Counted from the first letter of the stretch, positions 30,689 to 41,491 are shown. The stretch is DNA of 64,000 nt from Beijerinckiaceae bacterium (GCA_947370975.1 CANBNG010000005.1:62001-126000), one strand, 5' to 3'. Notes: generated from the letters alone by a model not told the origin. A program made the numbers and translations.

Positions 30689-31318
30689 ATGCACGAGATC
30701 GTTCCTGGCCTCCTCCACGCACCGGGCTATCTCAGCCGGGCCGAACAGGAAGAGCTCGTGGCCAATTTACGCGAGGCGGTGAAGACCGCCCCGCTGTTTA
30801 CCCCGCGCATGCCCCGCACGGGGAAGGAGTTTTCGGTCCGCATGACAAATTGCGGACCGCTCGGCTGGGTCTCGGACGCCAAGGGCGGCTATCGCTATCA
30901 ATCCACCCATCCTGACACCGGCGCGCTCTGGCCCGCCATCCCGGCGCTTGCCCTGCGCGCCTGGCACGATCTCTCGCCCTACAAGCATCTGCCTGAAGCC
31001 TGTCTCGTGAATTTTTACGATGCAGCGGCGCGCATGGGCCTGCATCAGGATCGGGATGAACAGGATTTCGACGCGCCGGTCGTCTCGCTGTCGCTTGGCG
31101 ATACTTGCCTGTTCCGGATTGGCGGGACGCAGCGCAAAGCGCCGACGCGCTCGTTCAAGCTGCAATCGGGCGATGTGATGATGCTGTCAGGCCCGGCGCG
31201 TCTCGCCTTCCATGGCGTCGATCGCATCATGGCCGCAAGCTCGACGCTGCTGCCCCAGGGCGGGCGTCTGAATTTGACGTTGCGTCGGGTGAGCAGCGCA
31301 GCACCAGCTTCTCCCTGA
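30689..31318 (+). CDS. alkB: Alpha-ketoglutarate-dependent dioxygenase AlkB
   Basis: Fe(II)/2-oxoglutarate dioxygenase that reverses 1-methyladenine and 3-methylcytosine damage. It has 209 aa. The iron ligands are His and Asp in LHQDRDE (about residue 116) and a distal His in AFHGVDR. The 2-oxoglutarate arginines are in GRLNLTLRR near the C-terminus. It starts 21 bases after gpmA and may be read from the same transcript. Confidence 0.94.
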   Translation: MHEIVPGLLHAPGYLSRAEQEELVANLREAVKTAPLFTPRMPRTGKEFSVRMTNCGPLGWVSDAKGGYRYQSTHPDTGALWPAIPALALRAWHDLSPYKHLPEACLVNFYDAAARMGLHQDRDEQDFDAPVVSLSLGDTCLFRIGGTQRKAPTRSFKLQSGDVMMLSGPARLAFHGVDRIMAASSTLLPQGGRLNLTLRRVSSAAPASP

Positions 31319-31329
31319 GGGAGAAGCTG

Positions 31330-31441
31330 TCAGCGAAGCTGACCTGATGAGGGGGTGCTGGCGTTAGCCGGAAAGACCAATCCCCTCACCCGGCTCGGGG
31401 CTTTGCCCCGAGTCCGCCCTCTCCCGATGGGAGAGGGTTTT
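31330..31441. repeat. Intergenic repeat cluster with terminator between alkB and grpE
   Basis: Between the convergent alkB and grpE stops lies a mosaic of hairpins: CTCGGGGC-TTT-GCCCCGAG (31394-31412) and CCCTCTCCC-GAT-GGGAGAGGG followed by TTTT (31417-31441). The second would act as a Rho-independent terminator for alkB. Very similar CCCTCACCC/CCCTCTCCC blocks occur near 23270, 40035 and 52840, so this is a dispersed repeat family. Confidence 0.7.
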
Positions 31442-31453
31442 ATAAGCCACGCG

Positions 31454-32113
31454 TCAGTTTACGGTTTCGCTCGCAGCCGCTTTTGGCCCGCCGCGCGCGA
31501 CGCCGACTTTTGCCGGGCGCAGGCAGCGCTCGCCGATGGCGTAGCCTGATTCCACGACCTGCACGACGGTGCCGGCCACGACCGAGGGGTCGGGCACTTC
31601 AAACAGGGCCTCGTGCATGTTGGGATCGAATTTATGGCCCTGCGGCTCGATCTTCTTCACGCCGTGACGGGTCAGGCGGGACAGAAAATCGCGCTCGGTC
31701 AGTTCGATGCCTTCGACAAAGGTCTTGAGCGCGGCGCTGGCCGCCTCGCGCTCTGCCGCCGGCACGCTGTCGACTGCACGGCGAAGATTGTCGGCAAAGG
31801 TCAGCATGTCGCGCGCAAAGGAGGTCACGCCATAGGTCTTGGCCTCGGAGACCTCGCGTTCGGTGCGGCGGCGCAGGTTTTCCATTTCAGCCAAGGTGCG
31901 CAGCACCTTGTCCTTCAGGCCCGCGTTTTCCGCATAGAGGTTCTCAAGCTCCGTAAAGGGCTCGGGTTCGCCGATGGGCGATTGCGGCGAGGCCTCGGAG
32001 GTCAGCGAGCTGTCATGAGCTCCGCCCTCGGTGTGAGGAGCGCGCGCGGGTTCGTGGTCGGTGTTTTTCGGATCGGTCATGGGTATCTTGGGTTCGCTTC
32101 TGTCATCGGCCAT
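31454..32113 (-). CDS. grpE: Nucleotide exchange factor GrpE
   Basis: Releases ADP from DnaK. It has 219 aa from the ATG at 32113; an ATG at 32080 (MTDPKN) would be 11 residues shorter. After an acidic, disordered ~65-residue leader comes a long coiled-coil ([28 protein letters not shown]) and the beta domain with the family ending [24 protein letters not shown]. It lies 22 bases downstream of glnD on the minus strand instead of the more common hrcA-grpE arrangement; hrcA is 25 kb away. Confidence 0.95.
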   Translation of the reverse strand: MADDRSEPKIPMTDPKNTDHEPARAPHTEGGAHDSSLTSEASPQSPIGEPEPFTELENLYAENAGLKDKVLRTLAEMENLRRRTEREVSEAKTYGVTSFARDMLTFADNLRRAVDSVPAAEREAASAALKTFVEGIELTERDFLSRLTRHGVKKIEPQGHKFDPNMHEALFEVPDPSVVAGTVVQVVESGYAIGERCLRPAKVGVARGGPKAAASETVN

Positions 32114-32135
32114 ATCAGACTGCTGCGTTGAAAAA

Positions 32136-34976
32136 TCAAGCCTGACCAGCCTCGGCCTTGCGTTTGGGCGCGGGCTTTGCGGGCCCGTCGAAAACTTCAA
32201 TAAGATGGCGGCGGATCGTGCCCTGACGTCCGGGCGAGGTGATCTGCAGGCCGGTGAGATCGGTGACGTAGAACACATCGACCGCCTTTTCGCCGAACGT
32301 CGCAATATGGGCAGAGCCGATATTGAGATTCAGCTTGGACAGAGCGGCGGTGAGGTCAAACAAGAGTCCCGGCCTGTCGAGCCCGGAGACTTCGAGCACC
32401 GTGTAGCGATTGGACAGATTATTGTCGATCGTCACCTCGGGCGCGAGGGTGAAGGTCTTGTCGCCGGCCTTGGGCGCGCCAATGCGGTTGGCAATGGCAT
32501 CGCTGAGACGAATTTCGCCGCGCAGCGCCTTTTCAATCGCATCCGCCACACGCGCGGCGCGGCGCAACTCATCCTCATCGCGATCGAAGGCGCGGCTGAT
32601 GGCAATCGTGTCGAGCGCAAGACCGTCGGTCGTCGTGAAAATCTGCGCATCGACAATATTGGCTCCCGACGCCGCACAGGCGCCCGCGATGATCGAGAGC
32701 AGGCGCGGATGATCGGGCGCGATCACGGTCAGTTCGGTCACGCCGCGGAACGCGTCGGTTGCGACTTCGGTCGCCAGCGAGCGCATTTCGACTTCGGTGA
32801 GGCGCAGCAGATTGGCGTGTTTCACCTTGTTCTGCAGATCGACCTTGAGCCAATAGGCCGGATAATGGCGCGCGGCATAGGCATCGAATTCGGGATCTGA
32901 AAGTCCCGGCATCGCCTTGCGCAGATCGTCCTGCGCATGAATGACGCGCTGCTTGCGATCGATGGCGGAATGCCCGCCCGCGATCACGACTTCGGTCTCC
33001 CAATAGAGCGTGCGCAGCAACTGGCCTTTCCAGCCGTTCCACACACCCGGACCCACCGCGCGAATGTCGCAGACGGTGAGCACGAGCAACATGCGCAGGC
33101 GCTCCAGCGTCTGCACAATGGCTGCAAAATTGCGGATCGTTGTGGGATCGGAAAGGTCGCGACTCTGGGCGGTGTTGGACATGACGAGATGGTTCTCGAT
33201 CAGCCAGGCGACTGTTTCGGTTTCGGCATCCGACAGGCCAAGACGCGGGCACAAAGTGCGCGCCACTTTCGCGCCCGCAATCGAATGATCCTCGGGCCGC
33301 CCCTTGGCGACATCGTGCAGGAACAGCGCGACATAAAGCGCCGTGCGATTGGCGATGGAGGGCAGGATCTCGACGCAGACCGGATGGTCTTCGGCAAGGC
33401 GTCCCGACTCGATGCCCGACATGATGCCGACGGTGCGCAGCAGATGCTCGTCCACCGTGTAGTGGTGATACATGTTGAACTGCATCAGCGCGACAATGCG
33501 CCCGAAATCCGGGATGAAACGGCCGAGCACGCCCGCCTCGTTCATCACGCGCAACACGGGCTCGGGCGCGTGGCGCGAGGTCAGGATTTCGATGAAGAGG
33601 CGGTTGGCCTCGGGATCGCTGCGCAGCTTGGCGTCGATACGCTTCAGCGATTGCGTCACAAGCCGCGTTGCATCGGGATGGATGGCAAGCTCATGCTTGT
33701 CGGCCAGATGATAGAGGCGGATCAGATTGACCGGATCGCGCTCGAACACCTGTTCGGATGTGACGGTGATGCGGCCATATTCGACCGCGAAATCATTGCC
33801 CGGCAATGCGCGGCGCGGGTTGCGCAGGCGGCCCATGAAACGATCGAGCATGGCGCGCGGCTTGGCCTGACGCTCTTCGAGCGCGGCGCAGACAATGGCA
33901 GTCAGATCGCCGACATCCTTCGCGACAAGGAAATAATGCTTCATGAAACGCTCGACGCCAGACAGACCGGCGTGGGCATTATAATCGAGGCGTTCGGCAA
34001 TCGGGCGCTGCACGTCAAAGCTCAGGCGCTCTTCGGCGCGTCCGGTGACGAAATGGAGATGGCAGCGCACGCGCCACAGAAATTCCTCGCAACGGAGAAA
34101 CAGCCGCCATTCGGCAGCGGTAAACAGCCCTGCCGCGACCAGTTCCGAGGCGTCGCGCACGCGATAGACATATTTTGCAATCCAGAAGAGCGTGTTGAGG
34201 TCGCGCAGTCCCCCCTTGCCTTCCTTCACATTGGGCTCGACGAGATAGCGCGAATTGCCCGCGCGCGTGATGCGCTGATCGCGTTCGGCAAGTTTCGCGG
34301 CGACGAATTCGGCAGCCGTATTGCGCACGATCTCCGCATCGAAACGGGTGCGCAGGTCTTCAAACAATTTCCCGTCGCCAAGAATGAAGCGGGCTTCGAG
34401 CAAAGCCGTGCGGATGGTCATGTCGCCCTTGGCCTGGCGCAGGCATTCATCGACCGAGCGCGTCGAATGGCCAACCTTCTGGCGCAGATCCCAGAGCACA
34501 TAGAGGATCGCCTCAATGACGCTCTCGCCCCAGGGCGTCTGCTTGTAGGGCACCAGAAACAGCAGATCGATATCTGAACCCGGCGCCAGCGTATCGCGGC
34601 CATAGCCCCCGACAGCCACCACGCACAGGCGCTCGGCGGTGGAGGGATTTTCCGCCGGATAGACGAAGGTAACGACATAATGATGGATCGAGCGGATCAG
34701 CTCGTCTTCCAGAAAGGACAGCCGACCGGCGCAGGCAAGCCCGCGCCCATTGTCCATGAGGATCTGGCGCGCCGTCTCGCGACCGGCATCCAGCGCCTCG
34801 CGAAAGCGCTCCACCGCCGCCTTGCGCAGGGCGATCTTGTCGTCCCCGTGCGTTACGGCAAGAGCCGCAATATCGGCATCGAGTTTTGCGCGATCAATCA
34901 CGCCGGCAGCGCCGGGTTCGGAGCGGCTGCGCGAGCGGGCGCGGGGCGTGGCTTGTTCGGAGGAGAGCAGGGTCAT
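32136..34976 (-). CDS. glnD: [Protein-PII] uridylyltransferase/uridylyl-removing enzyme GlnD
   Basis: Glutamine sensor of the nitrogen regulatory cascade, modifying PII proteins. It has 946 aa. The nucleotidyltransferase site [17 protein letters not shown] is near residues 118-134, the GlnD-specific helical region follows, the HD domain ([10 protein letters not shown]) is near residue 550, and two ACT domains fill the last ~220 residues. Its output (PII, NtrB/NtrC) would bear on the sigma-54 promoter seen before the urt-ure genes. It is followed by grpE. Confidence 0.96.
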   Translation of the reverse strand: MTLLSSEQATPRARSRSRSEPGAAGVIDRAKLDADIAALAVTHGDDKIALRKAAVERFREALDAGRETARQILMDNGRGLACAGRLSFLEDELIRSIHHYVVTFVYPAENPSTAERLCVVAVGGYGRDTLAPGSDIDLLFLVPYKQTPWGESVIEAILYVLWDLRQKVGHSTRSVDECLRQAKGDMTIRTALLEARFILGDGKLFEDLRTRFDAEIVRNTAAEFVAAKLAERDQRITRAGNSRYLVEPNVKEGKGGLRDLNTLFWIAKYVYRVRDASELVAAGLFTAAEWRLFLRCEEFLWRVRCHLHFVTGRAEERLSFDVQRPIAERLDYNAHAGLSGVERFMKHYFLVAKDVGDLTAIVCAALEERQAKPRAMLDRFMGRLRNPRRALPGNDFAVEYGRITVTSEQVFERDPVNLIRLYHLADKHELAIHPDATRLVTQSLKRIDAKLRSDPEANRLFIEILTSRHAPEPVLRVMNEAGVLGRFIPDFGRIVALMQFNMYHHYTVDEHLLRTVGIMSGIESGRLAEDHPVCVEILPSIANRTALYVALFLHDVAKGRPEDHSIAGAKVARTLCPRLGLSDAETETVAWLIENHLVMSNTAQSRDLSDPTTIRNFAAIVQTLERLRMLLVLTVCDIRAVGPGVWNGWKGQLLRTLYWETEVVIAGGHSAIDRKQRVIHAQDDLRKAMPGLSDPEFDAYAARHYPAYWLKVDLQNKVKHANLLRLTEVEMRSLATEVATDAFRGVTELTVIAPDHPRLLSIIAGACAASGANIVDAQIFTTTDGLALDTIAISRAFDRDEDELRRAARVADAIEKALRGEIRLSDAIANRIGAPKAGDKTFTLAPEVTIDNNLSNRYTVLEVSGLDRPGLLFDLTAALSKLNLNIGSAHIATFGEKAVDVFYVTDLTGLQITSPGRQGTIRRHLIEVFDGPAKPAPKRKAEAGQA

Positions 34977-35025
34977 GAGATCAATCTAGCAGTGAGCGCG
35001 CCTCGTTGCGAGGAGACAGGCGGTT

Positions 35026-35973
35026 TCAGGATGCAGCGCGCTTCGCCTCGATGGCATTCCAGATATCGACCGCAAGGTCAGGTCCGCCGAGCCGCTTGAT
35101 GGCGCGCACCCCCGTCGGCGAGGTGACGTTGATCTCGGTGAGATTGCCGTCGATCACATCGATACCCACGAAGACGAGGCCGCGCTTTTTCAGCTCCGGG
35201 CCGATGGTGGCGCAGATTTCCAGCTCGCGGGCGGTGAGATCGGTGGCAACGCCTGCCCCGCCCCGCACCATGTTGGAGCGGATATCATCTTCCGCCGGCA
35301 CGCGATTGACCGCGCCCTTGGGCTCGCCATCAACCAGAATGATGCGCTTGTCGCCCCGGCTCACGGCGGGCAGAAAACGCTGGATCACCCAAGGCTCGCG
35401 GAACGTCACCGAGAACATATCGAACAGCGAGCCGAAATTCGGATCCCTGCGCGAGACCTTGAACACCGCCGAACCGCCGTGGCCGTGCAGCGGCTTCATC
35501 ACCACATCGCCATGCTCGGCACGGAATGCCTCGATGAGATCGCGGTCGCGCGTGATGAGGGTTTCGGGCATGAGCTCAGGGAAATTCATCACGAAGAGCT
35601 TTTCGGGCGCATTGCGCACGCTGGCGGGATCGTTGACGACCAGCACCTTGGGATGCACGCGCTCGAGCATATGCGTCGAGGTGATGTAAGCCAGATCGAA
35701 GGGCGGATCCTGCCGCAACAGGATGACGTCCATTTCCTCAAGGTTCTTGAGCACCGGCGCGCCGAGCCTGGCATGAGCGCCCGCCTCGTCCCTCACCTCG
35801 AGCGGCTGCATGGCGGCGACAATATCGCGGCCGCGCTGCCCGAGGCGGTCTGGCGTGTAATAGAACAGCTTGTGGCCGCGCGCCTGCGCTTCCAGCAGCA
35901 GCGCAAAGGTGGAATCGCCCGCAATATTGATCTTCTCGATCGGGTCCATCTGGACGGCGACGGTCAGTGCCAT
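35026..35973 (-). CDS. gshB: Glutathione synthetase
   Basis: ATP-grasp ligase that adds glycine to gamma-glutamylcysteine. It has 315 aa from the ATG at 35973, with AGGA 5-8 bases upstream; the frame opens 4 codons earlier. The N-terminal domain has [19 protein letters not shown] and the ATP-grasp part has [12 protein letters not shown] and VGIDVIDG. Glutathione is also relevant to the GST at 15.6 kb and the Kef-type antiporter at 54 kb. Confidence 0.96.
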   Translation of the reverse strand: MALTVAVQMDPIEKINIAGDSTFALLLEAQARGHKLFYYTPDRLGQRGRDIVAAMQPLEVRDEAGAHARLGAPVLKNLEEMDVILLRQDPPFDLAYITSTHMLERVHPKVLVVNDPASVRNAPEKLFVMNFPELMPETLITRDRDLIEAFRAEHGDVVMKPLHGHGGSAVFKVSRRDPNFGSLFDMFSVTFREPWVIQRFLPAVSRGDKRIILVDGEPKGAVNRVPAEDDIRSNMVRGGAGVATDLTARELEICATIGPELKKRGLVFVGIDVIDGNLTEINVTSPTGVRAIKRLGGPDLAVDIWNAIEAKRAAS

Positions 35974-36061
35974 TTTTGTCCTCAATATCTGCCGTCAGTG
36001 CACGACATGAAACTTTGCGCGCTGCAACTTTGCGATAGAGCGCATCAACCGCGCGCTCGCG

Positions 36062-36451
36062 TCAAGCGCTACCGAGATCGAGCGCGAAAGCGCCCTCGAC
36101 TTTCTCCGGCAATCGCCACGGCGTGACCAATATGGCATCGCCGCGAAAATTGCAGCCCTGATGGGGGCGGTTGCGCGCGAGCCAGTGGCGGGCGGCGCGC
36201 GACATGCGTCTTTGCTTGGGACCATCGATGGCAAACAGGGCCGCGTCCCGGTCGGCACGCGCCTTCACCTCGACAAAGGCCACAAGATCGCGGCGGCGGG
36301 CGATAATATCGATCTCGCCCCCCGACGCCTTGTAGGAAGCAGCCAGAATGCGCCAGCCCGTGGCGCGCAGCCAGACCCGGGCGAAAAACTCCGCCTCGAT
36401 GCCAAGGCCCCGCGCGCGGCGGCGCGCCGGCGCATCGTCGGGCAGGCTCAA
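36062..36451 (-). CDS. UPF0102 (YraN) family protein
   Basis: A 129-aa protein of unknown role with an endonuclease-like fold. The family core is ASGGEIDIIARRRDLVAFVEVKAR, which holds the Asp and Glu-X-Lys of the restriction-endonuclease-like motif. Its first codons overlap the stop of rsmI by 4 bases, an arrangement conserved in many proteobacteria. Confidence 0.9.
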   Translation of the reverse strand: MSLPDDAPARRRARGLGIEAEFFARVWLRATGWRILAASYKASGGEIDIIARRRDLVAFVEVKARADRDAALFAIDGPKQRRMSRAARHWLARNRPHQGCNFRGDAILVTPWRLPEKVEGAFALDLGSA

Positions 36452-37383
36452 CCGTCGCCCCCGTCCATTTCGGAGGCGAGTACAATGGCGCGCGCATAGA
36501 CGCGGCGGCGCGGCAGGCCGATTTCGGCAGCCACCACCGAGGCGGCATCCTTGACCGAATGTTTCTCCATCGCGGCGCGCAGCCGCGAGTCGAGATCGAC
36601 CGCACCGGTTTCGGGATCATCCGCGCCGGGGGGCCCGACCAGCAGCACGACCTCGCCCTTGGGCGCGGGCTCGGCCGCCAATTGATCGGCAAGACTGCGC
36701 AGCGAGCCCCGCCGCACGGTTTCAAAATGCTTGGTCAATTCGCGCGCGATTGCGGCATCGCGCCGGCCGAGCACGACAGCCAGATCCTCCAGCGTTTCAG
36801 CCAGGCGGCGGGGCGATTCGAAAAACACCAGCGTGCCGGGAATGGCGGCAAGCTCGCCAATGCGCTGGCGGCGCGCGCCCGATTTGCCGGGCAGAAACCC
36901 TTCAAAGAAAAAGCGATCCGTCGGCAGGCCCGCAACCACAAGCGCGGCAAGAACGGCCGATGCGCCTGGAATGGAGGTCACGAACGTGCCCTGCGCCACC
37001 GCATCGGCCACAAGCTTGAAGCCGGGATCGGACACCAGCGGGGTGCCGGCATCCGACACAAGCGCGAGCGCTGCGCCCGAGGCAAGACGGGCGAGCAGAT
37101 GGGGCCGCACCACCGAGGCATTATGTTCGTGATAGGCAACCAGCGGCGTCGTGATCCCGTAATGGGAGAGCAACACCTTGGTGACGCGCGTATCTTCCGC
37201 CAGAACCGCATCGGCGGCAGCCAGCGTCGAGAGCGCGCGCAGGGAAATGTCGCGCAGATTGCCGATGGGGGTGGCGACCACGTGCAGGCCCGGCGCCAAA
37301 GGCTCCGCCTCTGCGCGCAAGCCGAGCGCCGTATAGGTCGCAGGCCCACCATCCCGCCCGCGTGGTCGCGTTTCGCCGCTCAT
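36448..37383 (-). CDS. rsmI: 16S rRNA (cytidine(1402)-2'-O)-methyltransferase
   Basis: SAM-dependent tetrapyrrole-methylase-fold enzyme modifying C1402 in the decoding centre of 16S rRNA. It has 311 aa. The signature ATPIGNLRDISLRAL begins at about residue 37, followed by EDTRVTKVLLSHYGI and VSDAGTPLVSDPG. About 30 residues precede the domain. It is divergent from a lipoprotein gene, with a large inverted repeat between them. Confidence 0.95.
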   Translation of the reverse strand: MSGETRPRGRDGGPATYTALGLRAEAEPLAPGLHVVATPIGNLRDISLRALSTLAAADAVLAEDTRVTKVLLSHYGITTPLVAYHEHNASVVRPHLLARLASGAALALVSDAGTPLVSDPGFKLVADAVAQGTFVTSIPGASAVLAALVVAGLPTDRFFFEGFLPGKSGARRQRIGELAAIPGTLVFFESPRRLAETLEDLAVVLGRRDAAIARELTKHFETVRRGSLRSLADQLAAEPAPKGEVVLLVGPPGADDPETGAVDLDSRLRAAMEKHSVKDAASVVAAEIGLPRRRVYARAIVLASEMDGGDG

Positions 37384-37435
37384 GTCTGCTCCTCTGCGTC
37401 CCTCACTCTAGCCAAGGGCCGCGTCCATTGATCTA

Positions 37436-37476
37436 TCGTTCTTTATAGCGTTTATTTCGTCCTGTATATAGAACGA
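37436..37476. promoter_or_regulatory. 12-base inverted repeat between rsmI and the LpoA-like gene
   Basis: TCGTTCTTTATA (37436-37447) and TATATAGAACGA (37465-37476) match at 11 of 12 positions, with a 17-base spacer. The region is AT-rich compared with its surroundings. It is 53 bases upstream of the rsmI start and about 85 upstream of the + strand start. It could be an operator for a dimeric regulator or a hairpin. Confidence 0.5.
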
Positions 37477-37560
37477 AGGACGCGGCCTTGCAGCGGCAAT
37501 CACGCCACAGTTTAAGCCTTTTTTTGCGTCCATATTGCGAGGCAGTATGGTTTATGTCTG

Positions 37561-38817
37561 ATGAAGGTCGGACAAGAGGGCGATGAGCCCTTGAATATGC
37601 ATGCGGAGGCCAGCTTGTTTTCCAATGATTTGATCGGCAATGCCCCGTTGCGCCCCGCCCGCGCCCTCTGCATGGCTGTGGGCGCGAGCCTGTTGCTGGC
37701 CGCCTGCGGCCCCACCGCGACCACAAAGGCCAGGATGGCCGCACCCGCCACGCCGGTCGAATCAGACACGCTCACAGCGCCCCTTGGCGAGGGCAGCGGC
37801 AAGATCGCGCTCATCCTGCCCCTCACGCAGGGCGGCAATGCCAGCAGCGTCGGGCAATCCTTGCGCAATGCCGCCGAGCTTGCCGCCGCAGAAACGGGCG
37901 GGGGCCATCTGACGCTGATCGTGAAAGACGACCGCTCGACGCCCGATGGCGCGCGCCAGGCGACCCAGGCGGCGCTCGCGGAAGGGGCCGAGCTTATTGT
38001 TGGCCCGCTCTATGCGCCCAATGTCCGCGAAGTGGGACGCATCGCGCGCGCCGCCAATCGCCCCGTCATCGGCTTTTCGACCGACACGGGCGCGGCCGCG
38101 CAAGGCGTCTATCTGCTCTCCTTCCTCATCGAGACCTATGTCGACCGCGTGATCGATTATGCCGTGTCGCGTGACAAGAAGAGCTTTGCCGCGCTCGTGC
38201 CCGAAAGCGACTATGGCAATGTCGCCCTCGCGGAGTTCCAGGAAATCGCGGCCAAGCGCGGCCTGCGCGTGGTGGCGATCGAGCGCTACGGGGCGGGCAA
38301 TGCGGGCGCCGCAATCGCGCGCCTCTCGGCCAATGCCAGGCAGATCGATGCCTTGTTCATTCCAGAACAAGCCGAGGCCATGGCGCAGATTGCCGGCCTG
38401 CTGAGCGCCAACGGGCTCGATGGCAAGCGCGTGCAGATTCTGGGAACGGGCCTGTGGAACGATGCGCGCGTGCTCAGTCTCCCGGGCTTGCAGGGCGCGT
38501 GGTTTGCAGCGCCCGACAACGGCGGCTTCAATGCCTTTGCCGGCCGTTATCGCGAGAAATATGGCACGGAGCCGACCCGCATCGCGACCCTTGCCTATGA
38601 TGCGGTCTCGCTGGCGGGCGCGCTTGCACGCAGCCAGAGCGCGCAGAAATTTTCCAATGACGTGCTGACCAACAGCTCGGGCTTCAACGGCACGGATGGC
38701 GTGTTCCGCTTCCGCGCCGATGGGCTCAATGAGCGCGCTTTGTCGATTCTGGGAATAGCCAACGGATCGACAAATGTCGTGAACCCGGCGGCGCGGACCT
38801 TTGGCTCGGGTGCCTGA
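37561..38817 (+). CDS. Lipoprotein of the leucine-binding / LpoA-like (penicillin-binding protein activator) family
   Basis: A 418-aa periplasmic-binding-protein-like lipoprotein. A basic and hydrophobic segment (RPARALCMAVGASLLLAAC) ends in a lipobox cysteine near residue 49. The mature part follows the Peripla_BP_6 fold (KIALILPLTQGGNASSVGQSLRNAAELA; IVGPLYAPNVREVGRIAR). Proteins like this in alphaproteobacteria are annotated as penicillin-binding protein activators next to rsmI, as here; direct evidence of PBP activation is lacking. An ATG at 37597 would give a shorter, more usual signal peptide. Confidence 0.75.
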   Translation: MKVGQEGDEPLNMHAEASLFSNDLIGNAPLRPARALCMAVGASLLLAACGPTATTKARMAAPATPVESDTLTAPLGEGSGKIALILPLTQGGNASSVGQSLRNAAELAAAETGGGHLTLIVKDDRSTPDGARQATQAALAEGAELIVGPLYAPNVREVGRIARAANRPVIGFSTDTGAAAQGVYLLSFLIETYVDRVIDYAVSRDKKSFAALVPESDYGNVALAEFQEIAAKRGLRVVAIERYGAGNAGAAIARLSANARQIDALFIPEQAEAMAQIAGLLSANGLDGKRVQILGTGLWNDARVLSLPGLQGAWFAAPDNGGFNAFAGRYREKYGTEPTRIATLAYDAVSLAGALARSQSAQKFSNDVLTNSSGFNGTDGVFRFRADGLNERALSILGIANGSTNVVNPAARTFGSGA

Positions 38818-38820
38818 CCC

Positions 38821-39987
38821 TCAGGCGGCGAGATCGGCCACGACGGCATCGAGCACAGGAAAGCCCTCCTGCGTGACGCGGATGCGCCCCTCGGGCGTGA
38901 GCATGATCATCCCGTCCGCGATCAGCGATGCCACGCGTGCGTGCGCGAGCTTGCGTCCGCTGAGCGCCTCGAAACGATCGGGATCGATTCCCTCCCCGAG
39001 GCGCAGGCCCATCAGCAGGAATTCGTCACCCTGAGCCTCGGGCGAGAGCGTTTCCGTCTCGATCACGCCATTACCCTGCGTCTCGACCAGGGTGAGCCAG
39101 GTTTCGGGATGTTTCTCGGTTATCTGCGCAATCCGGCCTTGCGGCGTGATGAGACGCCCGTGACCGCCAGGGCCCACGCCCGCATATTCGCCATAGCGCC
39201 AATAGACGAGATTGTGCCGGCTTTCCGCGCCCGGCCGCGCGTGGTTTGAAATCTCGTAAGACGGCAGACCGGCAGCGATGGTCACCTCCTGCGTGACATC
39301 CCAGAGGGCGCGCGAAAGATCGGGATCGGGCATGGCGAGACGGCCGGCCTTGTAGAGCCGCTCGAACATCGTGTCGGGCTCGATCGTCAATTGATAGAGC
39401 GAGAGATGTTCGGCTGCGCGCGCAATGGCTTCCAGCAATTCAGCCTTCCAGGCGGCAGGCGACTGGCCGGGGCGCGCATAGATGAGATCGAAGGAAAAGC
39501 GCTCGAAGATCGAGGCCGCAACCGCCACCGCGCCCATGGCCTCGTCTGCCGTATGCAGACGGCCGAGCGCCTTGAGATCCGTGTCGTTCATCGCCTGCAC
39601 GCCGAGCGAGACGCGATTGACGCCAGCCGCGCGATAGCCGCGAAAGCGCTCCGCCTCGACGCTGGTGGGATTGGCCTCCAGCGTGATCTCGGCGTCGCGC
39701 TCGATGCTCCACGCGCCGCCGATAGCGTCGAGAATGGCAGCAACCGTCTGGGGTTTCATCAGCGAGGGCGTGCCGCCGCCAAAGAAGATCGAGGACACGC
39801 TGCGCCCGGGCGAAAGCGCGGCGCGATGGGCGATCTCGGCCTTGAACGCGTCCACGAATCGCGCCTCATCTACCGGCTTGTGCCGGACATGAGAATTGAA
39901 GTCGCAATAGGGGCACTTCGAAAGGCAGAAGGGCCAGTGGACATAGACCCCGAAGCCCGGCTCGAAAGATGTGTGTCTGGTCGCCAT
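38821..39987 (-). CDS. hemW: Radical SAM heme chaperone HemW
   Basis: HemN-like protein that binds heme and [4Fe-4S] and inserts heme into target proteins; it is not coproporphyrinogen oxidase. It has 388 aa from the ATG at 39987. The radical SAM cysteines are CLSKCPYC near residue 21, preceded by GVYVHWPF, and GGGTPSLM follows. The frame opens far upstream (to 40476) but that part is rdgB read in another frame. rdgB lies just upstream on the same strand. Confidence 0.94.
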   Translation of the reverse strand: MATRHTSFEPGFGVYVHWPFCLSKCPYCDFNSHVRHKPVDEARFVDAFKAEIAHRAALSPGRSVSSIFFGGGTPSLMKPQTVAAILDAIGGAWSIERDAEITLEANPTSVEAERFRGYRAAGVNRVSLGVQAMNDTDLKALGRLHTADEAMGAVAVAASIFERFSFDLIYARPGQSPAAWKAELLEAIARAAEHLSLYQLTIEPDTMFERLYKAGRLAMPDPDLSRALWDVTQEVTIAAGLPSYEISNHARPGAESRHNLVYWRYGEYAGVGPGGHGRLITPQGRIAQITEKHPETWLTLVETQGNGVIETETLSPEAQGDEFLLMGLRLGEGIDPDRFEALSGRKLAHARVASLIADGMIMLTPEGRIRVTQEGFPVLDAVVADLAA

Positions 39988-40070
39988 GAGCGCCTTATGG
40001 CATGGGCCGCGCGCGCGGTCACTCTTTGGGCCGCGCGTTTCCCTTCTCCCGGCGGGAGAGGGTTTGCGCG

Positions 40071-40712
40071 TCACCCTTGCGCCAGACAGGCCTTCGCCAG
40101 ATCCTGAAACGCGCGGGCGCGGTGCGACAGGGCGCGCGCGCCGTCGGCTGGCAGTCCGTGCTTTTCGTCCGACGACATTTCGCCAAATGTGCGGGTATGG
40201 CCGTCGGGCAGGAACATCGGATCGTAACCGAAGCCCGCCGTTCCGCGCGGCGGCCAGACCAGCGTGCCGTCGATGCGGCCCTCGAACTCCTCGAGATGGC
40301 CGTCCGGCCAGACGATCGACAGCGCCGAGATGAACCAGCCCCGGCGCTCGTCGGGCGAAAGACATCCGCGCGCGCGCAGTTCCGTATCGATGCGCGCCAT
40401 CGCACCCATAAAATCTTTCCCGTCGGCCCAGCGCGCTGAATAGATACCGGGCGCGCCGTCGAGCCCCGCGACGCAAATGCCGGAATCGTCGGCAAAGGAG
40501 GGCAGGCCGGAGGCTTGCGCGCCTGCGCGCGCCTTGATCTCGGCATTGGCAAGAAAGGTCGAACCTGTCTCCTCGGGCTCGGGCAGGCCGAGTTCGCCCG
40601 CCGAGACGGCGGTGATTCCATAGGGCGCCAGCAGCTCGCGCATTTCGCGCAGCTTGCCCGCATTATGCGTGGCGATGAGAATCTTGCCTTCAAGCTGGCG
40701 GTGGGCGGCCAC
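40071..40712 (-). CDS. rdgB: dITP/XTP pyrophosphatase (RdgB/HAM1)
   Basis: House-cleaning enzyme that hydrolyses non-canonical purine nucleotides. It has 213 aa from a GTG at 40712, preceded by GAGGAAG; the ATG at 40814 adds 34 unrelated residues. The family core is [21 protein letters not shown] and the C-terminal [26 protein letters not shown] hairpin of the dispersed repeat type lies between it and hemW. Confidence 0.95.
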   Translation of the reverse strand: MAAHRQLEGKILIATHNAGKLREMRELLAPYGITAVSAGELGLPEPEETGSTFLANAEIKARAGAQASGLPSFADDSGICVAGLDGAPGIYSARWADGKDFMGAMARIDTELRARGCLSPDERRGWFISALSIVWPDGHLEEFEGRIDGTLVWPPRGTAGFGYDPMFLPDGHTRTFGEMSSDEKHGLPADGARALSHRARAFQDLAKACLAQG

Positions 40713-40831
40713 GGGACTTCCTCTTGCTGGACGGTTTGCGGAGCGCAAACTCTCACGAAAGCGCGGCGAACGGAACCCGGCAGCGGTTACGACGCGTTGA
40801 CGAGTATGATTCACGCCCTGAGGAGGGACAG

Positions 40832-41491
40832 ATGACGTCGCCCAGCGAAACTCCGCTTGCCCTGCTTGGACCCGCGCGCCTCATCCCGCTGCTCATCATC
40901 GAGACGGTCGAGGATGCCGTGCCGCTGGCCCGCACACTGGTCGAGGCTGGCCTGCCGACGATGGAAATCGCGCTGCGCACAAAGGCCGCCCCGCACGCCA
41001 TCCGCAATATCCTGCGCGAGGTGCCCGGCGCTGTGCCCGCTGCGGGCAATGTCATGACGCCGCACGATCTGGCGATTGCGCGCGATGTCGGCGCGCGTTT
41101 CGCGCTCAGCCCCGGCCATTCCCATGCCTTGCTCGAAGCCGCGACCCAGCATCCCGACATGCCCTTCGTGCCAGGCATTGCCACCCCGTCCGAGCTGATG
41201 GCGGTAATGTCAGCCGGTTTCCATGTCGTGAAATTCTTCCCCGGCGCGACCTTTGGCGGGCCAGCCACCCTGCGCGCCATGGCCGCCCCCTTCCCGCATG
41301 TGCGCTTCTGCCCGACAGGGGGCACCAGCGAGGCCGATCTCGAAGACTGGCTCTCGCAGCCCAATGTCATCGCGGTCGGCGGCTCCTGGCTCGCGCCCAT
41401 CGAAGAGATCCGCGCCCGGCAATGGACACGCATCGGAGATCGCGCGCGGGCAGCGGTTGCCAAATATATCGCGCACCGCCGCACACCCTGA
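40832..41491 (+). CDS. eda: KDPG/KHG aldolase (2-dehydro-3-deoxy-phosphogluconate aldolase)
   Basis: Class I aldolase splitting KDPG into pyruvate and glyceraldehyde 3-phosphate, or acting on 4-hydroxy-2-oxoglutarate. It has 219 aa from the ATG at 40832, with GGAGG upstream; the open frame begins earlier at 40724 without a site. The catalytic Glu is in TMEIALRT and the Schiff-base Lys in VVKFFPG. No edd is in the window, so the Entner-Doudoroff role is inferred. The 263 bp after it contain the urt promoter. Confidence 0.9.
   Translation: MTSPSETPLALLGPARLIPLLIIETVEDAVPLARTLVEAGLPTMEIALRTKAAPHAIRNILREVPGAVPAAGNVMTPHDLAIARDVGARFALSPGHSHALLEAATQHPDMPFVPGIATPSELMAVMSAGFHVVKFFPGATFGGPATLRAMAAPFPHVRFCPTGGTSEADLEDWLSQPNVIAVGGSWLAPIEEIRARQWTRIGDRARAAVAKYIAHRRTP

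Noticed and set aside
31319..31453. Short open frames in the alkB-grpE gap
   Set aside because: They are made of the dispersed hairpin repeats and have no start signals or conserved sequence.
39988..40476. N-terminal extension of the hemW frame
   Set aside because: The extension is rdgB and its downstream repeat read in another frame; the radical SAM domain starts right after the ATG at 39987.
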